In this document: in pieces, positions 1-11,900 of the stretch
How the letters are laid out: every line of letters begins with the position of its first letter
How positions within the stretch are numbered: position 1 is the first letter of the stretch
Assembly: GCA_002077045.2 (NCBI GenBank)
Contig: KZ111148.1
Location: 616,822 to 680,821, forward strand
Origin: Rachicladosporium sp. CCFEE 5018
Taxonomy: Eukaryota; Ascomycota; Dothideomycetes; Cladosporiales; Cladosporiaceae
Length of the DNA: 64,000 nt
Reading direction: 5' to 3'
Position numbers and translations under genes: made by a program
The notes under the pieces: model-generated
Databases searched by the model: none
Told to the model about the DNA's origin: nothing
What the model saw: the letters and a program-made list of their open reading frames with translations, nothing else

Positions 1-1594
1 ACGGTGATCAGCAGTGCATTGGCTGCGCTCATGGACATATGGGAGCGAAGCGAGAGCATCAAACTCACGATCGACTATGCCAGTGCTAGTAAGATCGTGC
101 AGATCCTACCTGATTGCTCAGAGTAAGCGCGTGGTCATGAGATCTTGCGGACAATGGCTGACGCAATCATGCAGATGGGGTCAAACATACATACTCGAAG
201 CTCTCACATCTTACGTCCCTCAGGACACGCAAGAAGCCGCGTTACTGGCTGAGCGAATAACGCCACGATTATCACACACTAACAGCGCAGTCGTGCTAAC
301 CTGCATACGAGTCATACTCTACCTCATGAATTACATCGATAACGAGAAGACGATAACAGGACTGTGCGGGAAGCTGTCACCTCCGCTAGTGACACTCCTG
401 TCGAAAGGACCCGAGATACAGTACCTCGCACTCCGAAATGCCCTCCTCATACTGCAGCGAAGACCAGATGTGCTCCGAAACGATATCCGTGTCTTCTTCT
501 GCAAGTATAACGACCCGATATACGTGAAAGTGACGAAGCTGGAGCTCATCTTCATGCTCGCGACAGCAACAAACATCAAAGAAGTCCTCGCAGAACTTCG
601 GGAGTATGCCACAGAGATTGACGTCCACTTCGTGCGGAAGTCAGTGCGAGCGATCGGCAAGCTCGCGATCAAGATCGAGCCTGCGGCGAAGATTTGCATT
701 GCTACGCTTCTCGAACTTGTAGCTACGAAAGTGAGCTACATCGTCCAGGAAGCAACTGTGGTAATCAAGAACATCTTCCGCAAGTACCCGAATCAGTATG
801 AGAGCATCATCTCAACGCTGTGTGAGAATCTGGACTCACTCGACGAGCCGGAAGCAAAGGCGGCGATGATCTGGGTGATTGGCCAGTACGCAGACCGGAT
901 CGACAACTCCGAAGTCCTGCTCGAAGACTTCCTCGATACTTGGCAGGACGAGACGCATGATGTGCAACTCGCGCTGCTCACAGCAACAGTCAAGCTGTTC
1001 ATACAGCGCCCCACGAAAGGCTCAGACCTGGTGCCTAAAGTCCTCAAATGGGCCACAGAAGACACAGATAACCCTGATCTTCGAGATCGAGGATACATGT
1101 ACTGGCGTCTCCTGTCCTCGAATCCCGCAGCAGCGAAAGGCATAGTAATGGGCGAGAAGCCTGCCATCACCGCCGAGTCAGAGAAGCTCGACCCAGTGAC
1201 ACTAGAGGAGATGTGTCTAGTAGTCGGCACGCTAGCGACAGTGTATCTCAAGCCAGTGCACACCGTCTTTCGCTCCGCACGTGCAAGAAAGCTCCATGAC
1301 TCCCCTGCGCTGCAGCGGAAAGCTGCTACTCGCCAACTACCTGCCACGAATGGCGTGGCGCCTGCTCGCAATGGCGACGTGCTCGATGAGGCGGACGCGT
1401 ACTTCGCCTCTGTGGGCTCGCAGCAGATGGCGGGCATGAGTCTGAATGATGGGAATGGCTTTGCGGGGAGTCCGACGGCTGAGCGGTTTGGACAGCCGCC
1501 GGTGAATGCGAATCTGCCTATGGGTACGCATGCGCCGATGCGGATGGCGCAGGATGCGAGAGATGACGGGGAGGGCGATTTGCTGAGTTTGTAG
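1..1594 (+). CDS. APL2: AP-1 complex subunit beta (beta-adaptin), 5' truncated by the window, copy A
   Basis: Beta-adaptin is a large subunit of the clathrin adaptor AP-1, which sorts cargo between the trans-Golgi network and endosomes. The visible coding parts are 1-122 and 175-1594, joined over a 52 nt GT-AG intron (123-174); the junction reads D-C-S-E-W-G-Q, as in other beta-adaptins. The protein is a run of HEAT/armadillo-type helices followed by a low-complexity linker (Met/Gly/Pro/Asn rich) ending in DGEGDLLSL. There is no appendage ear domain, and total length (judged from copy B) is about 695 residues, normal for a fungal AP-1 beta. The frame is open throughout. It differs from copy B by only a few residues, mostly in the linker, but many silent differences cluster after about position 800. 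Confidence 0.93.
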
Positions 1595-1744
1595 CCATGT
1601 TGTACATGGTTGTTCTTCAGCTACGAATAGTACACTCTCGAGCGCTCCAAAACTGTGCACGTCCGCCCCTCCCATCAGGACTTGTCCCATGACGACCTTG
1701 CCAGAGCAATGTCCCCATCACCAGACTGTACAGAAATTGCGCGA

Positions 1745-3691
1745 TCATTCGTCATCAGAGCTGTTCGAACCATACTTGTCGTCCTCACGCTTGATCTCCA
1801 CTTCCTCAGTATCATCTCCTGGCACCATCTCAACGGCCGCACGTCGCTTCGCAGAGCGGCCGGTCTCGCGTACACTACCACTCTCACTGTTGCTATCAGT
1901 CGGAGTGCGGATCTGCGTGTAGCGTTTTCTCTTCGCACTGGTGTTCATTGAGTTGACTAGCCCGGCTGAGACTTTCTCAATGGGATGATCCACACCGTTG
2001 AGGCCTTGCAAAAGGAGTACTTGGTCGCGCGCGGAGACGTGGCGGATATTGCAAGACTGATCAATATCGCTGGATGTGGTTTCTCCTGGATGTGCGAGGC
2101 GCACATGGTGCAGGATCCCGGGCACGCCAGACATGTGACTGTTCTTGTTTCGACTAAAGTTTGCGTCACAGAACTTGCAGCTGAGTTCCACCTATACGCC
2201 TTTAAGCAGTACCACAGTTGGAAAGCTTGAGTTTATCTTTCGCGGCTGTGACGATGAGGATCGTCGCTCTTGGTGCGGCTGGTAGACAGATATGTCACCC
2301 GTATGATCACCTGTCGATTTCAAGGATGTGATGGGGTGATCCACACCTTTCTCCCCCTGCAAGAGAAGATCCCGGTCACGTTCGGACACCTTGCGCAGGC
2401 TGCAATACTGCTCAATGTCTCCGAGCTGCACACTGATCTTGTGCGAGCGACCAACGTGGTGACGAAGACCGTTTGCACCCAGTATGAACCGGCTGTAGGC
2501 GGTGCTCCAGTTCGTCTGGCAAATGCGGCAAGCAATCTCAAACCACACACCCTTGTACAGTACCACGGTAGGGAAGTTCGCGTGGATGCATCTGAACTCT
2601 GCGGATGCGACGAGTGTGCGAGTCTACTGTGGGTTCACAAGGCCGCCTGGCTGAACAGCTCTCGTGAGCCTTATCGGATGGTCCTCCGCTTGATTCCCCG
2701 AACGGAGAAGGTCAATATCTTGGCCCGACACATCTCGCATAGCACAGCATACCGTGAGATCGTTACTGTTGCATTGTATCTGGCACGCCCTTGAACAATG
2801 GCCAACGAAGCCACTCGGCCCAGCAATATAGCGCGGACCGTCCCAGTAGATGGTCGATCCGCATTTGCAACACGATAATTCGACCCATCTACCCTCATAC
2901 AGTATCACGGTCGGAAAATCAGCGTGGATCTGTTCATCACGGTTGGCGAGACCCGAGGGAGAGGGCAGCGGGACATCGCGAACTGTGGCGTGCTCGACAG
3001 TTCGAGGGTCGCCCAAGACCTGCTTTGTGACGCCGACGACGATCTTGTAATCATGAGCTTGCCGACTGTGGCGCAGCAAGTCTGCATCTCGCTGAGAGAC
3101 GAGTCTGGTTACGCAGTACTGTCAGATCTCCTTGCCGTCACTGCGTAGATGATGCGCATGTATGGCATGCCATCGGAAGGCCTTGAGTCCCTCTAGAAGC
3201 TTGCCATCAGTTCTTCCGGCGTTAGTGTTGCAAATGCTACACCGTAGCTCGACCCATCTTTCGTTCAATCGAACCACGGTTGGGAAGTTTTCATGAATGG
3301 CGTCGCCATCATGAGCTTGAGCGTTTGCACTGGGATCCAGGAGGGTGTGTTCTGCACCTTGAGTCGTTTCATCCTCAGTTGCGATCCCAGACGCAGCATC
3401 AACATGGCTGAAGTCTTCATCGGCTGCTAGACTGATTCTTGAACTTGCAGTCTGCCACCACTGTTAGTCGCAAGTACTATGAGCACAGCTGAAATATCGG
3501 CATGCCTTGATTTTGCGGTTGAGGGATGTCAACCTCTCTAAATGTCTGCTTCTCCTGGCTTTGGCCGTGTCTAGATACGCCGTCAATTCCGCAATATTAG
3601 CATTGTCGTCTGCGATGCTTCGTTGCGTTCGTTCGCGGCGATTGCATAAATCTGTGATTCTAACAACTCAGCCATCAAATGCATCGACCAT
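1745..3691 (-). pseudogene. CZR-I pseudogene, copy A (coiled-coil exon plus four C2H2-like repeats)
   Basis: This is the counterpart of the intact 632-residue gene at 44356-46308. Lesions: codon 8 of the first exon (start at 3691) is TGA where copy B has TTA; the first intron donor at 3505 reads GC instead of GT; repeat 1 carries an in-frame TGA just before its YC motif; and further frame changes split the rest into open pieces at 2624-3079, 2192-2566 and 1745-2191. The acidic tail ending NSSDDE is still readable. All four repeat units can be traced. Repeats 1 and 2 match copy B at only about half of their residues, while repeats 3 and 4 match much better, so the divergence is not uniform. 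No function is known for the family. Confidence 0.8.
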
Positions 3692-4390
3692 CTCAGCTGT
3701 AAAGGCTATAGTTGTCAGAGTGACGTGTGATAGCGTAGTGTAGGAACGACTAGGGCGCGTGAAGTCACAACGTGAGGTCGCGAACGCCAAACGAATTGCT
3801 ATGGACCTTCCGTGACCTTACCTCGCTCTCCCCAGAATCCATATGCACTCAGAGGAGCGAGCCCAGTATGTAATACAGATGAGAAGACAGGGAATAAAAT
3901 CAGACCTTTTCCTAATCGTGTCAAGGCTCTCTGAGAACAGAGAACCAAGCTAGACAGCCAAGACGATGGAAGTACAGATCAAGAAGCGCGTTCTGGTCTA
4001 CGGAACAGACTTTATGAGCCCGTTGTACTTGTGAACCTTTGCATCATAAGCTAGTGCAACGATAACGAAGGCTGTGGCCATCGGAGTGCAACCCATGGCT
4101 TATGTCTCGCGACACGCCAGATTCTGCATCTGTTGAAACGAGATTTCTCCTTGGATTTGCCGTTTCGTTTACGAGGCTATCGAGCAGTGCAGTCGCGCGA
4201 CCGTAACCCGCACCGACCACGCAATACGAGTGCACCGAGGGCAATACGCTGAAGCCCATACTCTAGCTGCTTCTGTGCGGACCGGCCACCCAACGCCCTT
4301 CCTCTCAGCCTTTCGCGCCGTGTCATCTGGCATGACACATGCAGCAGGATCGTGTTCCGACGACCTCAACGAGAAACTTAAGAAGACATT
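3692..4390. other. Intergenic spacer between CZR-I and CZR-II, copy A
   Basis: About 700 bases with no supportable gene. It matches 46309-47008 closely over most of its length. It contains the 5' flank of CZR-I and the 3' flank of CZR-II. Short open frames on either strand are not conserved in a coding manner between the copies. Confidence 0.6.
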
Positions 4391-5660
4391 TCAACCACCT
4401 TCGCTATCACTGAAAAGTCCCTTCATGTTGACGTTGTCCTCAACAACCGCCGCAGCCGACATGCGGGCCACAGGCGCAGCGAAAGTGTTGTTTGTGCTCG
4501 CCTCGGGGCCTTCTTCAGCCCTCCCCACACCGATCGAGGCACTCGTCTGTGGCTGCAAAACAGCAGACTCCTCCTCATCCCGAGGCTCGACAGCGACGAT
4601 AGGATGATCTGTAGGAGGCATACAAAGTTCTAGGAGGTCTTGATCGTGGTCAGAGATGGGACGCAGGTCGCAAAATTCTTCGATGCGCATCTGTCCGACT
4701 CCTGATGAGTGCAAAGCCCCGTAATGAACCTTAAAACCCCGAACGCCTTTCATGAATTTCGAGGAGTCTTCGCACTGCGCGTTAGTGCCGCAGACTTTGC
4801 AGGTGAGTTCGACAGTGGTGCCACCAACAACGACCACAGTAGGATAGGCCGGGTAGACCATTTCCTGAATGAGCTGCCTTGCTGTCGCAGGTGGTGGTCG
4901 CTTGCCAATATGGCCAGTCGTGTCTCGCTGCGTTCGAGGCTCGACCGGACGCTCATACGCTGGCAGGCCCTTTCGAAGCAACTCAACATCGAAATCGGAT
5001 ACAGAGCGGAAGGCACAGCAGCCTAGAATATCGAGCTTTCCGCGGCCCAGCGCTTTGTGCTGCTGCGAGAAGTGGTTCCGGATGCCATCGACTCCCTTCA
5101 GGAAGTTGCCGAGATAGCTGCTATTGCAGTCACATTCAAGGCATGAGATCTCTTGCCACTTGCCTTGGAACTTGATCACGGTCGGGTAGTGCTCGTGAAC
5201 GCTGGTGTAATGAGTCGACGGGCTGCGCTTTGGGGTGCTCGTCGTGAAGCTGACTGAGTTACTTGCAGTAACTTTCGTTGAGTCGCGATGAGACGTATCG
5301 TGTAGCATCTCATCTCTGCTGTCTGACATAGTGGTGTCAGGTCCAGCGTCATCCGAGATGTCGCTCGCGGCGTCCAGATCGGCAGCTATTCTCTGCACAC
5401 AACTGTCAGTGCGACCAACCTGATGAGACTCTGAGGCGAGGGATCGGTGGTACCTTCACCTCCTTCTTCAGTGTGCTGAGCTTGCCAGCATGACGCGTAC
5501 GGGCGGCTTTGGCGTCTTGGAGGCGACTTTCGTGGTCCTTAATGCCTTCCTCTAGGGCTGCGATGGTATCGTCATCTGCGCTGAGGCGGCCTTGATACTT
5601 CTGCACGCGTCCGCTGAGTTCCGCGATCCTCTGCAGCTTATCACTGAAGCTAGAAGCCAT
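4391..5660 (-). CDS. CZR-II, coiled-coil protein with two C2H2-like repeats, copy A
   Basis: Exon 1 is 5454-5660 (69 codons, starting MASSFSDK), followed by a 61 nt phase-0 intron (GTACCA...TGCAG, 5393-5453) and exon 2, 4391-5392; the product is 402 residues. Exon 1 predicts a charged coiled coil. Exon 2 has a Ser/Thr/Asp-rich linker and then two repeats of about 100 residues. Each repeat begins YPTV- or YPS/TV-like, has a W/T-x-E-(I/L)-(S/T)-C-x2-C core, a GV-G(I/F) turn, an H-x4-H pair, a (C/D)-(F/L)-R-x-(V/I)-S-D element and ends RPV or DHPI. The tail is acidic (LFSDSEGG). I do not recognise the family. A nucleic-acid or protein-binding role is possible from the zinc-finger spacing but is inference. 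The frame is intact and close to copy B (47009-48278). Confidence 0.8.
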
Positions 5661-6123
5661 CACTGCTATCGGTCGATCAGAAATGTTGTGGCTGTGGTAT
5701 AGGTGTAACGCGATGCATTGGCCAAGAAGACCTCCCGTAGGGTGCCGCCAGGCTTCCACGACGCCAGTGTAGATGGAAGGAACGAGAATACCGCGCGCGA
5801 ACGAAGGAAGGAACGATGGAGGGCAGTGGGCATCCACGACCGATTTGCCTATATGTGATGCTCACGATGCGTCTTGAAAGCAACGCTCCTCGTACAATTT
5901 CTTATATCGGCTGAACAACACTGACTTTCAGAACCGTGTCGTGGCAGCTCACTTCAGTCTCTTATTCCCGCTTCGAAGCAGACAGACGCTCTCACTCCAG
6001 ACGGGCGCATACGAAGTATCATCCCACTATCATAGCGCAAGCGCCACACGTCCATCGCTTACCGGTTGGTCTCCGTCCCATGATCGCGCACAGTAATGTT
6101 GCAAATCGAGCAGTGCTACTTCC
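5661..6123. other. Intergenic spacer between CZR-II and CZR-III, copy A
   Basis: About 460 bases holding the promoter side of CZR-II and the 3' flank of CZR-III. No gene was seen. It matches 48279-48742 with more differences than the flanking exons. Confidence 0.55.
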
Positions 6124-7408
6124 TCATGCACTGTCACTGTCACTAACATCGTCGTATCCAAACAAGTCACCAAAAGTAGGCTTCTTCTCACTTGGCGGCG
6201 CAGTCTTGGCTCGGCCAGCTGCAAGACTGATCGAGGTAGCAGGCGTGGACCTTGATGGGTGCGATCGCAGTCCAGTATCCGAGCGCGGCACTCGGGCAGC
6301 ACGTGCGGCGATCTCGAAGTAGCCCATCCGCTCAATCTGATGGTCTACGGGATCTTGACTAGTTTTCATCAAGGCGGTGTCGCGCGCTGAGACGGAGCGC
6401 ATGTTGCAGTAGCCGCCAAGACCCGCATTGGTAGTGGCATCGCGAGTCCTCTTCGCGTGAGCTCGGAAAGCTATCTCGCTCTGCATGAATTCTGAGCCAT
6501 TACGCACGGCGTTGGCGCCGCAGTCTTTGCAAGTGAGCTCGACCCAGACATCGTCAACTTCGATCACGGTCGGGAAGTCTGGGTGAATGGATTTGGTCGA
6601 CTTCTTGCGGAGACCGCGGAGCTGAGGTGTGACAGAGCCGGCGTCGTTGCTGCCAGTGGGAGCAGGCGTGTTGTTCGGATGGTCCACCTTCTGGATAGGA
6701 CAGTCGCGCGCTAGCTGCCCAGCCTTGAGTAGGGCCACGTCCACATCCGATACCGCGCGAAGGGTGCAGTAGACGTGGACTGCGCCTTTTCTAGGAGCCA
6801 GTCCACCGTGACCGCGATTGTAGTGACGGCGAAAGCCCCTGACGCCTTTCCGAAACGAGGACCAGGCACGCAATTGATCCCACATCATTGACACGTGAGC
6901 TCCTGCCACTGGCCATCGATCATGACTACTGTCGGGAAGTCTTCGTGGATCGTCTCGAAGCTCTTGACGAGCGTGCTGCGCCGCTTCGCAGTGCGACCGC
7001 GATTGCCGGAGTTTCGCTGAATGATTCGTTCCGGCGTGCTCATGATCTCATCGTCGTCTATGGTGGCAGAAATGTCTACCTCTTTGATGTCTTCCTCGTC
7101 TGAGCTCACGAGGTTGACAGGTTTCGTGGCTTCGCTCCCTTCTCTCTTGCTGAGGCTGGCACTGGCGACCTGAATATCAGCGTCAGCGCATACCCTGCGA
7201 TCCTGCCCATCATGCAGCGTACTGTTCGCTTCGTCTTGAGCTGGCGCAGCTTCACCTCGTGTCGAGCTTCTTTCGCTTCAGCATCACGCAGGGCCACTCT
7301 GAGCTCTGTGATACTCGTCACGTCGCTATTGACTCGCGCTTGTGCGCGTTCCACGCGGCCGCAGAGCTCAGCGACCTGCAAGCGCTTCTGCTCGAATGTT
7401 GCGGCCAT
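6124..7408 (-). pseudogene. CZR-III pseudogene, copy A
   Basis: Exon 1 is 7223-7408 (62 codons, coiled coil, starting MAATFEQK), with a 53 nt phase-0 intron (7170-7222, GTACGC...TTCAG), and exon 2 would run to 6124. The first repeat is broken inside its zinc-ligand motif: after E-L-T-C the codons are CAA TGA, where copy B has CGA CGA, giving a stop between the two cysteines. About 20 nt further there is also a one-base deletion relative to copy B. Downstream the frame is open again through repeat 2 to the acidic tail (FGYDDVSDSDSA). If translated, only the coiled coil, the linker and the start of repeat 1 would be made. An unannotated intron removing the stop cannot be fully excluded, but the extra frameshift argues against it. 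Confidence 0.78.
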
Positions 7409-7682
7409 GTTCGGCAGGAAGTATTTGGAAATGTCGTTTGTCTTTCTCGGATCTGAAGAACTGAGCGAAAAGGTATTTCAATGTCTTGGCTGAATTCGGC
7501 GCGCCAAGTGGCGTTACAGGAGATGTCGATGTTGATCGTAAGGAAAGAGCGAGTGGAGCAAGAGAAGGCTTGGAGACAGATCTCGCACCCGCTGCGCCAC
7601 CCTCCATCGCCCGTTCGTGGGTCATTCGCCAGGCCACCGGGCGGACGGAGGATGATCGTGCTGGCCTGATTAAGATAGAGCC

Positions 7683-8483
7683 TCACTTCGATCCTCCATC
7701 CGCTGAGCCATTCTTGCTCCCATCCCCGAAAGTCACCTCCTTATTCGCCTTCTTCTTGCTGTCCTTCTTAGGTTCCTCGTCACCCCCAACATCCGGCCAA
7801 AATGCCTTCTCAGCCCAAAGCACCTGCCTCCAAACCTCCTCACACTCCTCCCACTCCCACCCGCCCTCCTCAATCCCAGCTCCAAACTTGTTCACCAAAC
7901 CCCCAACCCTCCTAACAAAGGCCTCAAACTCCCCCGAACTCCAGTTCGGAATAAACACACGTTGCATGACATCCTTGTCCTTCGCCTTCAGGCTTAGATC
8001 CATCTTCGTAGCGGCATACTTCCAGCTCCTCAAATAACACTCCTCGGTTCCCCAAAGCGCAACAAGCGCAACAATGAGCGGCCGATTCGGCGCCGCAGCT
8101 CCAACAAACAGATCCTGGTACGCTCTCGTCTCCTTCCCCGCCCTCACATCAACAACATCGCCTTCCCACCCCTCAGCCCTCGCAGTCTCCTCAATCAACC
8201 TCAACTCCCGCTTCGCCATCTCCAACGCATCAATGCACACCTCCGCAACCCGCCATTCCAAGCTCTGCTCTCGGTCTGCTCCGCCGGAAAGCGGTAAGCG
8301 AGATAGTATAGTACCGATGAAATTGACGTAGGCGAGGAGGTAAAGGCGGTCTTGGGCGAGCCAGGCGATTAGGGAGGGGAGGGGGAGGGTCGATTGCGCG
8401 GCGGCGGTGAGGAAGGGGTGTTGGGTTGCGGTGAGGAGAGGGATGGGGAGGGAGTGTATGAGGGAGGAAGTTAGAGAGGGCAT
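7683..8483 (-). CDS. TENA/THI-4 family protein (heme-oxygenase-like fold), copy A
   Basis: A single-exon, 266-residue protein starting MPSLTSSLIHS. The order of elements fits the TENA/THI-4 helical domain: an N-terminal helix with H-P-F, the AWLAQDRLYL segment, a central RLIEETARAEGW region, and the ALWGTEECYLRSWKYA segment near residue 150. The C-terminus (from about residue 230) is Lys/Glu/Ser rich and probably disordered. Bacterial TenA hydrolyses thiamin breakdown products; fungal stand-alone members are poorly characterised, so the substrate is not assigned. No signal peptide. It lies tail-ward of the FarA-like gene on the same strand, with a gap of about 420 nt. Confidence 0.75.
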   Translation of the reverse strand: MPSLTSSLIHSLPIPLLTATQHPFLTAAAQSTLPLPSLIAWLAQDRLYLLAYVNFIGTILSRLPLSGGADREQSLEWRVAEVCIDALEMAKRELRLIEETARAEGWEGDVVDVRAGKETRAYQDLFVGAAAPNRPLIVALVALWGTEECYLRSWKYAATKMDLSLKAKDKDVMQRVFIPNWSSGEFEAFVRRVGGLVNKFGAGIEEGGWEWEECEEVWRQVLWAEKAFWPDVGGDEEPKKDSKKKANKEVTFGDGSKNGSADGGSK

Positions 8484-8904
8484 GGTTGCGTTGCGCGGTC
8501 GGGAAACGGCAGTGTTGGAGCGCGTAGTGCAAGATCGGAGGGTCGCGCGGGGATGAGACGTCGGGTGCGAGCACGTGATAGTGACGGAAAAGCGGCGTGA
8601 AGTCTAGTTATGGACATGTTCGGCACAGCGCGTGACGAGCACGACGCGGACGGTGTAAGGATTATATACCCTCACATGATGCGCTTGAGTCGTACGAAGC
8701 CAAAGCCGAGACTGCCACATCGTCCCTTTACGCCTCAGCGCTCCTGCGCCTCGCTAAGCTAAGAAGCAGGCTGATGCCTCGCGGCGCCTGAAGTTCGTCC
8801 ACGGCAGCCCATCATAGCCATTGCCTGCGAATTCCTGTTCTCCATGTTGATCTCGTGAGCCCAGATCAGGCTGTCTCGCAATTCAGCGCTCGAGATCAGC
8901 CTCA
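8484..8904. other. Intergenic spacer, TENA promoter side, copy A
   Basis: About 420 bases between the TENA-like start and the FarA-like stop. No gene is seen. It is highly similar to 51115-51535 in copy B. Confidence 0.55.
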
Positions 8905-11900
8905 TCAGCCGTAGCTTCCAGCGCCACCACCCAGCGCATCCAGCGAACTCCCGTTCGGAATGCCAAAGAATTCAAACCAATCCCCAACATTCAACGTAGT
9001 AGGCACAACACTCCCGCCAAAGCCGTTCCCACTACTTGCATTGCTCCACTGGTCACTCTCCATACCCCTCCCAGCCCCGCTTGCGCTCATATTGGGCATA
9101 TGCGCCCACGTATTCGGATCATTGGGATACGTCATCGGAGCCATAGGTGGCGGCTGATGCTGTTGCTGCTGCAAGGGTAATGATTGCGAATGTGGCGGCT
9201 GCTGCTGTATCTGCGGCGCGAAGTGCTGCGGTACTGATCGAAGCGCAGGATCCAGGATGCCCTGTGGGGAGAGCAGAGGGAACATGCCATTGGCTTCAGG
9301 CGGGAAGAGTTGGTCGGGTTGGTAATTCTGCCACAGATCTTCGGACAGCTTGGGCGAGTTCCTAGTATGCAGGAAGAGATCTGGGGGCGTGCCGGGGTAG
9401 AAGCCATTGAAGGGCGTTGTTGGCCGGGTGTTACTTCGAGAGGCGCCCATAAAGGCATCATTCGCTTTCAAAGGTGGCGCTTGAGGTGGCGCGGCTGAGA
9501 GTGCAGGAAGGTGTTGCTGCTGCTGTTGGGGCTCCGATTGTGGCGGCAGCTCCCGCGATGGAGTGATTGCTGGCGACTGTGGGCGCGAGCGCTCGTACGA
9601 CATCTGCGGTGCGGGCGGACCGTTGGTGTAGCCAAGCTCCATGTCGTCAAATTTGCGCTTCTGCGGTTCTGCCGGCTCTGCTGGAGTGATGTCTTTCGTA
9701 TGGGATCTGCTGTGCCCATTTCGCTTGACCTTGCCATGCTGACGGCCAGGAGCTCGTTGAAGTCTTTCCTCGAGCATCTTATTGCCCAAGATTGATTCGA
9801 ACAGCGTGTGCACCATCTTTGCGACGAGCCACACTTTTGAAACGTCCTTCAGTGCGTTCATGCATGTCGTTGTCCGCTGCTGTGTCAGTGACACGATCGA
9901 CTGATTCGATGAGCGCATCTGATAGACGTGCATGATCAGTGCGGAGAAGAGGCTATAGACACTGTGATGCTGTCAGTGGGGTGCATCTTCCACAATGTAT
10001 CGAAATAGTCTCACATGAACGCCGGTGTATATCGAATCTGGTCATGCTGTGTCAATGTCTCAACGATCGCAGTGATCATCGCGGCCGCTTGATACGCAAT
10101 CGTTCGAGATGGGTATGCAGTCTCATCAGCAAACCCATTTTGCCGCGCAGAAGCTTCTGAACCAGCAGGTGGCATGTGTGCGCGATGCAGTAAGCAAAGT
10201 GTGGTGCTACGACATGTCAGTGGCTTGCTTGACAGCTGCAGTACAGCTACTCTTACTAATAATTGGAGTGCAGTAACGCCGACCAGAAGTGATGCCGCTG
10301 CTGTTCCCACCGCACCTCAGGTGGGCAGTTCTGCAGCCAGTCTGCGAGTGCCATGTCGCTGTGTGTGAGGTCCAATGCATTATTCCGCCGCATTTTCGAT
10401 GCTACAGAGTACTGTTGTGAAAGTACCAAGCCCATGATTTCGCATAGCTTGACGTAGTTGATGAAGAACTGCACATGTATGGGACTTGGAGCATACTCTG
10501 CTGGTCGATCCGGTTCGTCGTCGTAGAAGTCGTCTTCCGACACCATCTCTACGTCGGAGTCCTCGATGTTGATCGTCACGGGTCGTCCGAGCGCTACGGC
10601 CACTGATCGATCGCGAGTGAACAGAGTCCACCATATTCGTTTCCAGAGTCGTTTGTCGGCTTGACTTAGTTGTGATCCTTCCACACTGCATATTGTGTCA
10701 GCTTTGTTATGCAGATGGTATGGAGGTCTCTGCCTATCGGACATTGACAGGTCCACTGCAAACGCGGCACTTCTGACTCGCAGGTAGAAGAGCACGGCAA
10801 CAGACTGAACTCCACGCAAAGCGCACCCATTAAGCATATTCAATGAAACTCATCCCGACTCACCTTCGATGCATGCCCGACCCTTGCGCCACAATGACTG
10901 CAACTCGACTCCAGTAGAACACGTTTTTCGTGACATCTGCAGCGATGTCAGATTGAAGCGTAGTCGTGATTTCGTTCCAGGTAGCCTTACCTGCGAAAGA
11001 GTCAGTATACCCGCAGCCGCTGAAAGTTAGCTTGGACGTGATTTGCCTTCCGGACCCTCCCAATACCACCCCATTAGAATGAGTGCTTGCACAATCGTGA
11101 CCCGGTCATCTTCGTAGTTCGCATCGTAGAGCGCCTTAGCTCGTTTATAGAACGTCATAGCAGCTGGTGTCGTGCTCCCGTTCGCATCCATCAGCTGAGG
11201 GTTTGAGCACACTCTACTACCCGCGAGTAGGATCGCCTGAAGCAGTAGCAAACTTGGAGGGTTCTTAGCGTCCCGATATCGTCGCATAAACTTTGAGCGA
11301 TTGATGACAGGGCAGATGGGCGCGATCCATTGAAAGTATGCGTCCACCAGCTCATCGCACAGTGCGCGAGGAGGCAGTAGGAAGGCGCCGCGTTGGTGCA
11401 GGATGTCAATCTCGACATTATCCAGTTCGTTCGCACGTGCTCTTGCGCCTCGGACATTCTCCGGCAACGGATAGTGGACCACATCTGTTGCGCCATTCTG
11501 ATCCTGGACGAGCAGGGACAGATTCGAGGATTCGCCCAGGTAGGCCACGCGACCTGCTTCCTTGATCGGTGCACGCGCGAACTTGGGCTTCATGTATTGT
11601 GCCCAGGTACCGTTGTGAAGGCGTTGCTGGTCTGCGTAGGTGTCGCTGAGCTCGGTCTCGGGCATACCGGCTTGTGAGTTCGAGCCAATCGTGTCGGGCA
11701 GATCACGAGGTCGTGCTGCGGGTATGGACGTAGGTAGTGTGCCCGATTGAGGGGCGGATGGGGATCGGTCATCGTTCTCGGCGTAGGACTCGCGTCGCTC
11801 ACTAGGGAAGAGGGTATGTGAGCTGAGGGTTCTCGGGACGTCCATTCGCTATGTCGCCGCATGTACATACCTGCTTGACTCTTTCTTGCCGCCTGCGGTC

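Noticed and set aside
1745..3691. The repeated Cys/His units as a transposon or retroelement relic
   Set aside because: No transposase, reverse transcriptase, integrase, terminal repeat or target-site duplication is visible, and the copy B gene is intact with introns.
9132..9461. Open frames opposite the Gln/Pro-rich end of the FarA-like gene
   Set aside because: They are shadows caused by the biased composition; the true frame has the conserved FarA/CTF1 segments.
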